The position numbers and the translations under genes were made by a program. Positions 11,711 through 23,536 of a stretch of 64,000 nucleotides of DNA are shown here, in pieces. The stretch lies in contig CP034990.1 of NCBI GenBank assembly GCA_004026145.2, positions 14,534,383 through 14,598,382 on the forward strand. Direction: 5' to 3'. Origin of the DNA: Takifugu bimaculatus (taxonomy: Eukaryota > Chordata > Actinopteri > Tetraodontiformes > Tetraodontidae). Numbering within the stretch: the first letter of the stretch is position 1; every line of letters starts with the position of its first letter. The notes below the pieces were generated by a model. It saw nothing but the letters and a program-made list of their open reading frames with translations. It was not told the DNA's origin and searched no databases.

Positions 11711-12946
11711 CAGTGATTAAAAGAAAGAAGGATGAACGGAGGGGCTAATACAGCGCCACCTTCCTGCCCAGAACTCTTTATCTAAGGAAAAATCTGATGT
11801 TTCGGAGGGAGTTCGTGGCTATTCGATGATTTCCCCACCTCCCATAAAATCCGCCCTCTGGGTCAGTTCTCAGGAAGGGCCCCTCAGGTTCCCCTCACCC
11901 AGCTCCACCCACAGGCCAGATGAATGCAGCCCAAAGCTGTGATGTGAAAATAGACCGAAGATTTCCTCTCTGAGAACTTCCTCATCCTCTGAAGGGGAAC
12001 TTCTAAAGCTTACCCCCAGAGCTGTGTCCCTGCCGGCTCAAGGGAGGAAGGTGTTCCCAAAGTTTGTGGCGGCTGAGAACCTGGTTCTATTAATAGGAGG
12101 AAGGATGTGAGGAGGAAGGAACCTTTGATGGTGGATACAAAAACGTTTCTGTCAGGGAAGTACAGCATCCTCCATCCCAAGTCTGATGTTACTGCTGCCC
12201 TTTTGGCAGACCTAGCGTGGCTCTTTTCCTGACTATCTTCATTCCCATCAATGGGAGAGTTGAGGCTTCTATTTGAAGTCAAATGCCTGGTTAAAGAGCT
12301 GTCGGTGTTGATGTTTCCCACCTGCCCTCACAAGGCCTTTTTATTGGATTTCTTGCCATGAATGGATCCATCTGCTACAAAAACAGTTTACAAAGATACA
12401 TGAGCTGCAACAGTTACTACTTAACACTCTGTTCACATTTGGGCTACATTTTGCCATCATTTATTACATGTTTTAATAAGTTCTATCAGTTTTTGGCAAC
12501 TGTTCCCTAAACTATTCCATTTCTGCCAAAACCGAACCCACTGAAGACCCCTGACCACTCACACAACGGTGGTGGTCGGAAGCTGGGTTTCATATTTTCA
12601 GAAGTTTTGCAGTAGACAAAAGCGCGACGCTAAGTTGATTTTGCCTCCGAAATTCTCCGGTTATTGAGTTGCGATTGGCTGAGGGTAAAAAAGGCTGGAG
12701 AGAGGGAAGACAGGCCTAAACCAACAAAGACAGAACCCTTCATTTTCTTTTATTTGAGTGTAACAGTGAATGAAAGTGTGCACGCTGAAGCCATGCCCTG
12801 CTGAGGAATGTCACCGCTCGCCTGACTTTCCAGAGTTTTCCAGGATACCAAAACTTTGCCACATTTAGGTTTAGATATACATGTTTCAGTTGCACACCAC
12901 TTCCCTTTCCTGTCAGCAGTGAGTCATTGCGTGTCTGAATGTACAT
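11711..12946. other. Non-coding stretch, no gene recognised
   Basis: A minus-strand frame of 103 codons (12010-12321) has no recognisable domain and no splice support. No repeats of note. Confidence 0.45.
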
Positions 12947-12974
12947 TGTGTGTGTGTGTGTGTGTGTGTGTGTG
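12947..12974. repeat. (TG)14 array
   Basis: Uninterrupted alternating TG, followed by agtggtgag. Confidence 0.93.
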
Positions 12975-13863
12975 AGTGGTGAGTTCAGTCACCGCAGCAT
13001 AAGCAAGCTATGCCTCAGCGTGATGAGATCCAGATGGAAATTTTCAATGAATCGCTAACCATTCACTCCCCAAATATCTTTTTTCTTCCTCCTAACATCT
13101 CCTTTGCTCAAAAACACTTTCATACTGGAGTGAGGACATTTCCACCATTGTCCCGTTTAATTACTTTACCAGTAAAGGTGCTCATTTTTACAGAATGATT
13201 CCGGTCTGCCGAGCGCTCCACGCAGAGATCTCCCATCAAGAGAACTGTCTCTTTTTCTAGGTTTGCCCCTGGATGGTGGATTTTCACCACCGCCGCAAAC
13301 CGGATCAAAAGGATCTGTCTATTCCCAGAATCTTTTGTTGTGCGGAGAATCGTGCCAGGGTTATAGCCTGCACACAAACACCCTGTCGTTCTCACACACA
13401 TACACTGTTCATTCAGTCTGAGTCAGACTCCTCTATGACAAACACACCCACCTGGGTCCATAACGACGGCTTTCAAGTTTGGCCAAGCGGTGGCCCGCTC
13501 GTTTTATCCCTCCGTGCCTCTGTGTGTCACGCTAACGGCTGACTCTCAGAAGCAGCCCTCTTTGAATCTTCAATCAAGACGTCCCTCTCTGGCTCAGAGA
13601 CGGCTCAAAATGAAAGTTGCAGAATGATCCGGGCCCATTTACCTGCCAGCCGCGGCCTGTGATCACTCACCTGACCAGTGGAGCCAGCGGGGCCCCTCTT
13701 GATGCCCAGCGGGATACACCTGCGTGGCTGAAGCTGCAGCAGCTAATCAGAAAGTCTGCGCCCCCCCCCTTTATAGCACACTGGCACTAAGTGCCCCATG
13801 CTGGGGGTTATAGACGTTCCACAGATCAAATATTAGGTTTAGTTGTCTTCCCAAGCCACCCAA

Positions 13864-13928
13864 ACTGCCTAAATCCAGTTTTACTGCCTTTATTCAACTG
13901 TTGGCAGGTAAATTAGGCGGTAGGCAGT
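13864..13928. other. Imperfect 65-nt hairpin, pre-miRNA-sized
   Basis: The outer arms ACTGCCTA (13864-13871) and TAGGCAGT (13921-13928) pair perfectly. The inner arm at 13880-13888 pairs with 13903-13912 over 9 bp with one bulged G at 13908. Between them the two sides are symmetric (8 nt each) and share two further G-C pairs. The terminal loop is 14 nt. Size and shape resemble a pre-miRNA, but I recognise no known miRNA arm, and a small decayed MITE is equally possible. Confidence 0.35.
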
Positions 13929-16028
13929 CAGTACCAACACACAATTTAGTAATATGTTCAAACGGTGCAGATTTTTGAAAAGAAAATTGTTTTACTGAAC
14001 TTCCCATGTGACTCATGTCTGTTCATTTGGATATTAGCCCAAGAGAAGTCTTCAGGGAAACAGTCCTCACAACAACACAGACCGATGTAAAAAGGAATAG
14101 ACCAAAGAGAGAAAACCAGAGACGTAACAATGCAGTGCACAAGTAAACCATTCGAATGACGCACCAAATGTAGAGATCAAACACTCTACTCATCTGACAA
14201 CCTCAGTCCGTCATTTGTGTGGGTAGCAAAGAGTTAACTTTGAAAAAAACCTTGCACACTAAGCTTTTGTCCCATAAGCCACTCATTATGGGATGAAAAA
14301 TACCCTATTTAGTCCTTTGAATGGCAGTCTGGCCATTCTAGTCTTCTGGGGTTATTGTTGACATCACAGGCAACAGGTGAATCAGAAGCCACCTGTGTTA
14401 GCAGAAGCGCTACTGCTAGCTAGCTATCTAGCTGCTCTTCACTTGTAAAATTAGCATTAACTTCTTTCCGTCCACCTGTGTCAACCTCAGTGTCTCCAGC
14501 GTGTTGAGTTCTAGTTTTGGTCCTTTTGGGTCCACATCAGCGTTTGTAACTGGTTCACTCACCCTGTGAAATCAAGCAGTAAATAAAACTGGTGTTGACG
14601 TTTACAGTCAACATCTACAAGAGCTCTTTTTCTTGTGTATTTTCTGGCACGCTCGACTCGCTCGACATCTGTGTGAGCGCCTCGTGAGGGACAGGTGTGC
14701 AACGCGTACTCATGCACCCTGGATAATGTAGGGAAGCCACTGGAGTATGTCAATCAGGAATCGCAAAAAAAAAAAAGGAACACGGAGAAATGGATACAAA
14801 GAAAAATGTCTTTGTTTCTTTAAAGACTACAGCAGCACAAGAGCTTCCTGAAAGGGGTCCAGAATCATCTCAATGACACTAGAAAACAAAAAGCCCCTCC
14901 TCCATTATCAAAGGTACGACCGAGATATTTAAATGATTTATTGTAAAATGCCTATTTGATGATAAAACAAGTTGATGGATTCCATGACTGGGTTTGTTTG
15001 AGGTCCGCCGGGCTCCCATATGGGTTGGAACTCGATGCTTCAAATGATGTCACAGTCAGTGAAAGTGTGTTTAAAAGTCTGCTAGCTGAGCTTGTTCCTG
15101 GTGAGGGCTGTAATTTTCAGCATGCTTGCTGTAATTTTGCTGTTTTGGATATTCCCATGATGCAGAAATGATACATACTGTCCCTATAACTATCCATAAT
15201 AAGTTTATGTTAGCACCGTTGTTGTTATTGGAACTACAGGTCTGCTGTGTTCTGTAAATGTGTTTCCAAGATGTCAACATGAGTCAAAAGTAGCCTAAAA
15301 TATGCCTTCTTGTGTTTGATTTAGTGTTTTTTTTCAAGGGTTTGGGGATTTCTATCACACTTTCCCATAATGCTCTTCATGAAAACCCAGCTTGAGTCCA
15401 AAAGATAAGTTTTTGGGTTTGATTCAGGGCTCACATGTTCAGATAAACCCGGAATAATTCATATTCCGGCGTCTGTTTGCTCATGAGAAGCTGGGTTTCT
15501 TGGCCTCATGTTTGCATAAAAGAAAGCTCCTGTTGAGAAAATGCCAACAGCTGATGAAAATCTTCCCCCGTGCAGAAAGGTCAGGTGGGTTCTTTGAAAA
15601 CACACCTCTGCTGTTGTCCATTTTTTCTCCAGAAAAACAAAATCCACTAAAGTGCGCTTCACTCTCCCAGACGACCTGTGGCCCGCCGAGCGCTTTCCAG
15701 AGCTTCGCGTATCGTCGCCATCGCAAACGGCCACTGACAGTAAAATTTAATAGCGCCGACCAGACAGAAAAATGAAAACAAAACATGGATCTGTGTTTTA
15801 TCGCGTGTGCCAGACTCACCTGCTTATCAGCGGTGCTGTTTCGCTCCTCCCGGCCTGCTTTTTTCATTCTACACCACAAACACCACTAAAAACCACAACT
15901 TTGCTCAAACCACTTAGCGGCGGTGATCTCAAATCTCAGCAGGCGTGCAGGGCACTTAAAATGAGTTGTTGCCTACATTTGTAGTTTTATTTTTTATTTT
16001 TTGTCTGACTCGCATTGAATAATTCACG

Positions 16029-16046
16029 GGCGGGCCTATATATAGG
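16029..16046 (+). promoter_or_regulatory. GC-box-like element next to a palindromic TATA sequence
   Basis: GGGCGGG is followed directly by the palindrome CCTATATATAGG (16035-16046). The arrangement resembles a TATA core promoter, but no transcript start or coding frame follows it convincingly. Confidence 0.15.
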
Positions 16047-17005
16047 GGAAAGACCACTGCACTTTATATTTTTAACTGGCCTCAAGGTTTATGTAAGACA
16101 CTTTACATAATCAAAACAAGACTTAACGGTGTACGTCATGCACGGCGAGGACATGAGAGGTTAGGGGGCCTGTAATCTATCATTCCAGGCAGATGCATAT
16201 AACGTTAGCATACCTCTCTCTGCACGTGCTAATGGGAGCGACTCACCTGCCAGCAGGTATTAAACCGCCTGAGCCGAGCCTGAGAAAGAGTTATTAGTAA
16301 ACACATTTATCTTCCCGATGTGCCCTTGGTGAGAGGGGACTTAAGTCTGCGTCTAGAGCTGCCCCGCGCTTTCTTATCTGGAGGTAAACGGAAGCAGGGC
16401 GACAGGCACAATTAGGCCGGACAGCATGGCGGGGGAGGGGGGTCACGGGGGGGTGATTACTCTGTCTCCACACAGACACATCTATACATTAAGTCAAAGA
16501 TGAGAAGATGAGGCGAGGGAGTCGGCTGCAGCTCACGCTCTGCACAAAAAGTCAGCTTTTAAATTAGAAATTGTGCCCCCCACCCTTTTTTTTTGAGCTG
16601 AAGTTTAGGTGTCAACCTCATAAAAATGATAAACTCCGCCACTTGAATTTAATGAAAACGGACCCCGACCTCGTGACATTCAGAGGAGAGCAGATAATAG
16701 CAGGCGATATCCGACACGCCGCCGCCTCGTTTGTTTGTTATTAAACAGAGGAGGTGAAAATATTGAAAGTTATTCCAGCGGTGAGGAATTATTGCGGCGT
16801 GCGTGGAAGCCGGAGCTCCTCCGAGCCAAAACAAGAGCGTCGGCTGGAACGTCATTGGGAAACAAAGCTGAGCTGGCTGCTTTATTTATTCCGTAGATGC
16901 AGGCTCTGTTGCTCTGGGCCGGCGGGTGCAGCCGCGCTCCATATATTACAACTTCAGCGTGGATAAACATCTGACAGTCCTCATACTGAACTCTGTCACC
17001 ATGAA

Positions 17006-17026
17006 GGGGGGGGGGGGGGGGGGGGG
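17006..17026. repeat. Poly-G tract, 21 G
   Basis: Uninterrupted run of 21 G, about 140 bp upstream of the (CA)n array. Confidence 0.95.
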
Positions 17027-17167
17027 TCGCATGTCAGACTAAAGTTAAATCCCATACATCTTTTCTTCCCATACGTCTTATCAACCTGCAGGTCTCACCT
17101 TCCTCTTCCTCCCCTTCTTTGTCTAACTCCAATAGGTGCAGTCCTCCCTTGCAGACATATTGATCAC

Positions 17168-17174
17168 TCACACA

Positions 17175-17216
<42 letters not shown>
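17168..17216. repeat. (CA)n array
   Basis: Alternating CA/AC with one T substitution (cacaTACACA) near 17181. The minus-strand Cys-Val frame across it is an artefact. Confidence 0.95.
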
Positions 17217-17220
<4 letters not shown>

Positions 17221-17687
17221 TTGTGGGTCGCTGTGAGCGTCTGATACAAATGTTTCCCGCTGGGCCCTGAACGTTCTCCAGAATATTTACATCCAGAGTT
17301 GACTGATAACATAATTAAGGAGGTGCAGTGAGCTGTGACGGCTGATCTGCCGCTGCGCACCAGACCGGTGCAATACGTAAGCCTTGGCCCAAGAGCCGAT
17401 CCAAGCCCAGTCTGACTGAAACCTTACTTCTGCAGATCAGTTTTGTCAAAGTCAGATGGGTGTAAAATTGCTGTCAATCATGCAGTTGGTGACCTAAAAG
17501 GTCAACTGGAAAAGATACAACTGTACCAAGCTGAAGCGCAACAGACACACGTTATGGAGCTAGCTGGAGTTAGCACTAGCAGAGCTACTGATCACCTTCC
17601 TCCCAGTGACTTGGTTCAAGGCAGTGGCTTAAAAAATGTATTTATTTAAACATATTGTGTAAAAGATGCTCCTGACTCTTGTGGTTG

Positions 17688-17690
<3 letters not shown>

Positions 17691-17730
<40 letters not shown>

Positions 17731-17735
17731 GGGGG
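17691..17735. repeat. (TG)19 followed by poly-G
   Basis: TG array 17691-17728 merging into about 9 G, the same TG-to-G junction as at 9840 and 54842. Confidence 0.95.
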
Positions 17736-20312
17736 TACTCCAAATAAACGGCTCGGCTGAGCCATGACCATAGCTCATCTTAACTGTGGTGTACTGACTG
17801 TTTTAACGCTGCTCATCCTTTTAACGATTCGTGCAGGTGTCTTATGGGACACTCAAGGAATTACTGTTTCCTGGCAGCAGGTGATAAACGTCGTGTACCA
17901 GTGAACATTTCAGCCACGTTATTTCCGCAACGGTCCACGCAGCAGAGTCTGAATATTAGCAGGAAAAGTTGAGGAAGAGCTTTCTGCTCCAAAGTGCCTG
18001 TGTTTGTGTATTATTTTTAATTTATGGCACAGCAAACTGAAGATGGATCAAAATAAGATTTTTATGACTGGAAAAACAAAATCCTCCTCGAGTCTCTTCC
18101 TGTAGCAATTTAACGGCCGACGTGGATGGCGCCTCTCGCCATTAATCCCCATCTGTATCTTCAAAGAGGAACAAAAACCCTCCTTCACAGGATCACGACT
18201 GAGCAGCCAAGTGCTTTCGGGCCCGTGAGAGAATTAAAGACACTTTCAAAACCCAGACAAAACCTGCGCGTCCCAGCGAGCTGACAGACGGGGTGTAAGA
18301 TCATGGGAGCATGAGCACAGCGCTGTGAAGAACTCTTGGCTCGGAAAGCAGATGGAAACTAGGCTAGAGAGGCCACTGGGTCACGTGATCCGCACTCTTG
18401 CTTTGCCCCGTTTTAAAACTGTCCCAGGACGGATTTGTCTGCTCCCACAGGGGAATAACCGGTTAGCAGGTAGCGTTGATTCATGATGGCGCTCACAGAA
18501 AGGTGGGCTGTGGTGGGATCCTTATTTATACTCATCCCATCATCCCTCAAACAGTATATCTTTGATGATCATGTGACCTTTCTGTGACCGAGTAAATAGA
18601 AAATTGTATCCTTCCAGACTGAAGGTTCACGTTTCTCGATCCCCTGCTGTAGTTTCAGGCATTCATTGATGGAACATGACCAAAGAATAACATAAACAAG
18701 AGCAGGGTTAAGGTCAAGCGGTAACGAGAGGCTGGGCTTGGACTGGAGGTGATGAGGAGCTAATGAACAAAATATCAGCTTTTTCTCATCTTATTTAGAT
18801 ATTTTCTGGTTTCCGCCGCTCCTCTGTAGTGAGGAATGTCACAATAAGGTGTATTCTGAGCACCAGGCAGCATTATTATCCAAGCTTTCCCCTTTTATGT
18901 TGAATTTGAGTGACTGAGTGTTGATAAAATACACTGAAAATACACTGAAAACAAATGAACAGGTTTTGTAGTAACCAGAATTCATCAAATTTAACGTTGA
19001 CAGCAGCATTTGTGTATCAGAACGGGGATGTGAGCCTGATTGCTTTTGAACTCCCTTCAGCAGAGTTTGCTCAGTGAAAACTGCTGCAAAACCACCCAAA
19101 GTCCCATTTTGAGTTTTTTTAAATGACTCATCAGTGAGGGAACACCTGAACTCATTATGGAAAAATTAATTTTCTTTTTTTTTTTGGCTGATCAAGCCTT
19201 TATTGGACTGCAGAATCCAAAAAAGTAATGTTTGTGTAAATCTACAGCAAAGCTAGGCCCTGTCTTAGCTGCTTCCACACACTCTGAGCATCTTTCATCT
19301 CTTCTGGGACCATCAGCCCCCCCGTCTCATCACCCCTGCCCTCAATCCCCTCCCGCTCTCGCTCACCGTGCCGGCCATCTCAAAGGAGTCTTTCAGCCTT
19401 CTGCTGAGGCCCAGTTCAATGTCAGCAGGAGCCCAGTGAGTTAGAACTACTGTCTGGGAACAAATGGTTTGTTTGGTGGGGGATCTGAAGAAGTTCTAAA
19501 GGTTCTGTCAGGTTGAGGGCGTTGGTTCTTCAGCAGGACTAATATGAAAAGCTACGCATCAGTCTCACACACCGGCAGGATCCTGGTCTTCAACTAAAAG
19601 TTCATGCAATCTTCCATATTATTGATGTTACAAAAACTATTTAACACATCTCAACCAAATGCCACAGAATGTCTACAGTAAATTAAAAGCGGCGAGACCT
19701 GCTGTGGCATTTTCCAACCCGCCGTTAAGTCTGACCTGTGCAGGACTGACATTTAGATGGAACCTGCTTCTACCTGTCAATGAGGTTTCTCCAACAGATC
19801 CCATTTAAGCTACAAATAAGTACAGAATATCCAGCGCCGCGCGAAAGAAACCAATTAATGGCTGCCGTCAGTCCGGCCGCATCACATCCGTTCGTCCGTC
19901 TGCGACCGGAGGAGCGCCTCTGAACGCTGCGTCCTTGTGCAGGGCGTGCTCTTTATCTGGAGCCCCATCTGCCCTCAGTAGCAGCTCAGCTTCAGGTGGG
20001 AGACGACGCCCCTGCGCTGCGTCCCCGGCTGCCTCTGCTCGGGTCTTTGCCTGGGCTGTATAATGTGACAAACGTCCTCTAGGCAGTCTGCTGTTGGGAC
20101 AAGGACGTGCTCGGGTAATCCAGAGGCTGATTGGCGCCTGGCTAATAGAGAGGACGCCGTGACCTGGGGGGACTTTCAGGTGCCAAACCGTCCTGTTAAT
20201 TATGCATCTGGACACACACCTGCTGTTGGAACCTCTGCCACCGCCTGCGCACCGTCTAGACTTGGAAAAACCCAAAAATGCACAGATACCGCGGGTTCCT
20301 GCAGATGGGTGG
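17736..20312. other. Non-coding stretch, no gene recognised
   Basis: A minus-strand frame of 177 codons (19868-20401) crosses the GCATGT hexamer array and has no recognisable domain. The rest is ordinary non-coding sequence with a short direct repeat (aatacactga twice near 18930-18950). Confidence 0.45.
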
Positions 20313-20340
20313 TGTGCATGTGCATGTGCATGTGCATGTG
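20313..20340. repeat. (TGCATG)n hexanucleotide array
   Basis: About 4.5 copies of TGCATG, which also gives alternating purine-pyrimidine DNA. Each unit is the core of an RBFOX-type TGCATG word, probably by coincidence. Confidence 0.9.
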
Positions 20341-23300
20341 AGAATTTTGTACCATCTGGTTTCAGGCTGAGCTGTCTGTCTACCCCTAGTGTGAATATCA
20401 CAGCAGGGGGAGGGGGGGGGCTTCAGCAGCGACAGTGAAACATGCATATTTCCCAGCATTAATATTGGAAAGCACACCACAAATGTTCCATCTATGCAGT
20501 ATTACTGTAACTCACCCCCCCACCCTGCCCCGTCCCTCTCTAATTGCTCCTCTGTGTTCCCTACAGCCCTCCCCTCTCTATCTGTGCCCTATATTCCCTG
20601 ATTTGTTTTAACTTCAGGTGGTCTGTTTTCCTGGCTCCATTATCACCTATTGTGATCAGGCAGACCCACAGGAGCCGTGCGCTGCTCTCTTCCACGTGCT
20701 GCAGGACATGTGTGTCCTCTCCTGTTTGCCTGCGCTGCTGTTGTTAGCAGATTGTTGTGGTTGCTGTCTGCCAACATTGTTGTTGCAGACAAAAGGCTCA
20801 TTTCGGATGAGCCGTGTTTAGTGTTGTTTTGTTTTTATGACAGCCCCCCGTCAGGATTGAGAAATGCTGGCAGAGATGATGCTGTTCAGCTGTGGTTAAA
20901 TTGGTTCGCCTGCGTCCAAAACCCAAGTGAAGCCACAGCTGAAGAAGCCTTGGTTTAATTTCAGCAGGGCCCACGGTTTTATTAAAAGTGTGATTTACTC
21001 ACCTGTCAACAGGATCTACCCCCCCCCACCACCACCTCCCTCGCCTGTAGGAAGTGATCAGGAGTGGGATTGGAGTCAGTAAACTGTGCTGGACACACTA
21101 AATCATCAGTAACAACAGAGACAGAGTCTGATGCCAGGCTATTACTAACAAATGCAGCAGAGACGCTCTGGAGGCTGTGGCCGTACCGAGTAAACGCTGT
21201 GGTTACCATGGCAATAACAACAGGCTGGAATGTCTAAATGATGTACAACTACAACAAAAGCGATACCGTGTATACCCGAAGTCTTAGATTAGCTTCTCTG
21301 AAGCTCTCGTGGAGGGATCGAGTGTCGGTATTGAGTGCATGGACGTCCCTTTGACGTCTGGCCGAACAAAGAGGAGACTGGGAGCAGAAGAGTCCGGGCC
21401 AGGTGGATCTATGCTGCAGCAGCCAGATAACTGCACGGCGAGTGGAGCGCTCTGCACATTTCCCTCTGCAAACATGTCATTTACAGACTGGATGATTATT
21501 TTAGATGCTGGTTCTTCCCCGTGCTCACACCAGAGGGGAGATAAGGGGTATGTGGTAATGTCTGAAGGCATCTGAAGGTCGGTCACATAAGCCGCTCACA
21601 GATGTGATGATGTCATCGAGGGGCTGTTAGCAAGGCAGCATCAGATGAAAGCTAACATATAGTCCCTCCTCGTGTTGGCAGTCATAATGTCACGAAGAAG
21701 GAAAGAAGACCCACTTCTGTTCTTATTGTTTGCCTTTACTGTGGGATCCAACTGATCTGAGACCTACAGCTTTCACAAGGAGCAGTAATGTCTTTCAGAA
21801 AGTACAAACACATAAAATATTCCCTGGCAGGTGCCATGAGCCTAATGTCCACCCAAAGCCACCGATGACTCATTTGATACGGTAAAGAAAGTAAAGAGGG
21901 ATCCAGACCGCCAACTGCAACATCAAAAATTCATCTTTTCAAGTATTACCATGATTATTTTTACACTTTGTTCTGGATTTTAATTGTTAAAGATGTGAGC
22001 TGTCCAGGAGTGGAACTTGGAGACTCTTGGTAACTTCAGAAACATTAAGTGCCTTAAGCTTTGAGATGACTTTCACAAGATGCCCGGATAAGCTCCATGT
22101 TCTCTCTTTGTTCTCACAGGTTTGTGTCCCTCAGCTCGCTGTTCTCTAACCCAGATGAACATAAATCAGATGGACGCTGGTGCGTCTCTATCCTGCTCAG
22201 TAAGAGACATTTAAGGTGAGGTTAAGATAGGTTCATTTCCAGCCCATAAACCCACTGAAGTACCTCCTCTGAATTGAAATCAGGCCCTATAAAATCAGAT
22301 CCCGCTGTACTTCTGAGGTCTGTCTGCCTCCGAGTGCTCTCACTGTCTCAATATTGACAGATAACCAAGGCAAATGGCTCCTTATTACATTTCAAATGAG
22401 GCTGGATTAAAGATATGATCAGACTGGTCAGATCCAGGAACTCCGTTCCCGAGAGAAACGACCAGTTCTGCCACGAAAAGCAAAGACTTTGATGTCCTTT
22501 TTGGGGGGAATAGAACCGTGGTTTGAGAATATTGTTGGCCAGGCCGCCAATTTTCCTCATTCATTTGCAAGTCTTTTGGAATGGAGCCGTTATTGCTGCA
22601 GCTGAGCTTCCATTTGCAGAGTAAAAATCATTAGGCTCCACCGAGACGACTGCATGTGCGGTTCCTCTCAGACAACCTTTCACTGTGTAGCCCTCCACAC
22701 TCCAGCTGCTGGCAGATGCTGTGAAAGGGCTGCTGTTTGAGCCCAATAGGACACTCCAACAAACTCATTTGCATTCTGAAAGCGTGCAGGAGGTGCCTTT
22801 GTTTTGGTTAAATGGGAGGAATGTTCCTTTGTGCGGTATTCAGATGATGTCACGGGCTGTGAGGATCTTCAGGTTGACTTATGTAACCTTGCGTTATAAA
22901 AGGGTTCGGCGTCCCGTCTCTGCCTGGCGTTGCAGATCCCCCACTCGGACAGAGCTCTTCTCGCATGTGAACGCTCTTGCCTCTGAAGCGGCGAGCCAAC
23001 GTCACAGGTGGAGCCAAAAATAACGCAGATAATCTGATTGAAATATTTCTCCATGGGGGAGACAGGAGGAATGATGCCGGGTCTTACGAGAGCAGCGCTT
23101 TTGCTCTCCTCCACTCCATCGTACCGTCTCTCACCTCTCTCTTTATTACTTGAGATAATCTGGAGTTTTTAAACAACAAACATGTCTGGGGAAGGATTTA
23201 ACAACACAGTCGCATCAAATAGCGTTAAGCACTGTGAGAAACATGTAATAACCAGGTAATAACAGGGAGTGTGCAGATTAGTGTGGAATAAGTCAAAGAA

Positions 23301-23509
23301 ATAAAAGTATATACATTATATTCGATTCAAATATGCAGACTGGTTTCTTGCCATACATTTGCTCTAATCCTCACATAAAATACTTTTCTCTCTCTCACAC
23401 TTTAAAGCAAATCATCACATTCAGACAGAACCACTGAAGTCCTGAAGAGCTGCCAAAAGCTCCTCACGCTACTGGTTAAAAAAAAGGAGAAGAAGCTCAA
23501 TTCCTCATT
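20341..23509. other. Non-coding stretch, no gene confirmed
   Basis: No domain-bearing frame. A splice-like open segment at 22120-22199 is discussed as a finding. A CTCF-like partial word (acagcagggggag) lies near 20400-20412. About 22360-22570 is AT-rich and open on the minus strand, a texture common in conserved non-coding DNA. Confidence 0.4.
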
Positions 23510-23536
23510 ACACACACACACACACACACACACACT
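23510..23536. repeat. (CA)13 array
   Basis: Uninterrupted alternating CA. Confidence 0.93.

Larger units (their letters stand above)
12975..17005. other. Non-coding stretch with small inverted repeats
   Basis: No gene recognised. Seen here: a 13-bp palindrome GGCACTAAGTGCC (13783-13795), the hairpin at 13864-13928, a second hairpin (TCCCATAA 14270-14277 with TTATGGGA 14286-14293, 8-nt loop) and a palindromic TATA element at 16035-16046. Frames at 15459-15879 overlap on both strands without any domain. Confidence 0.45.

Noticed and set aside
16029..16046. Firm TATA promoter call
   Set aside because: The TATA word is a simple palindrome and no transcript or coding frame follows; kept only as a low-confidence site.
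19868..20401. 177-codon minus-strand frame
   Set aside because: It crosses the TGCATG array (His-Ala run), has no domain, and overlaps plus-strand frames.
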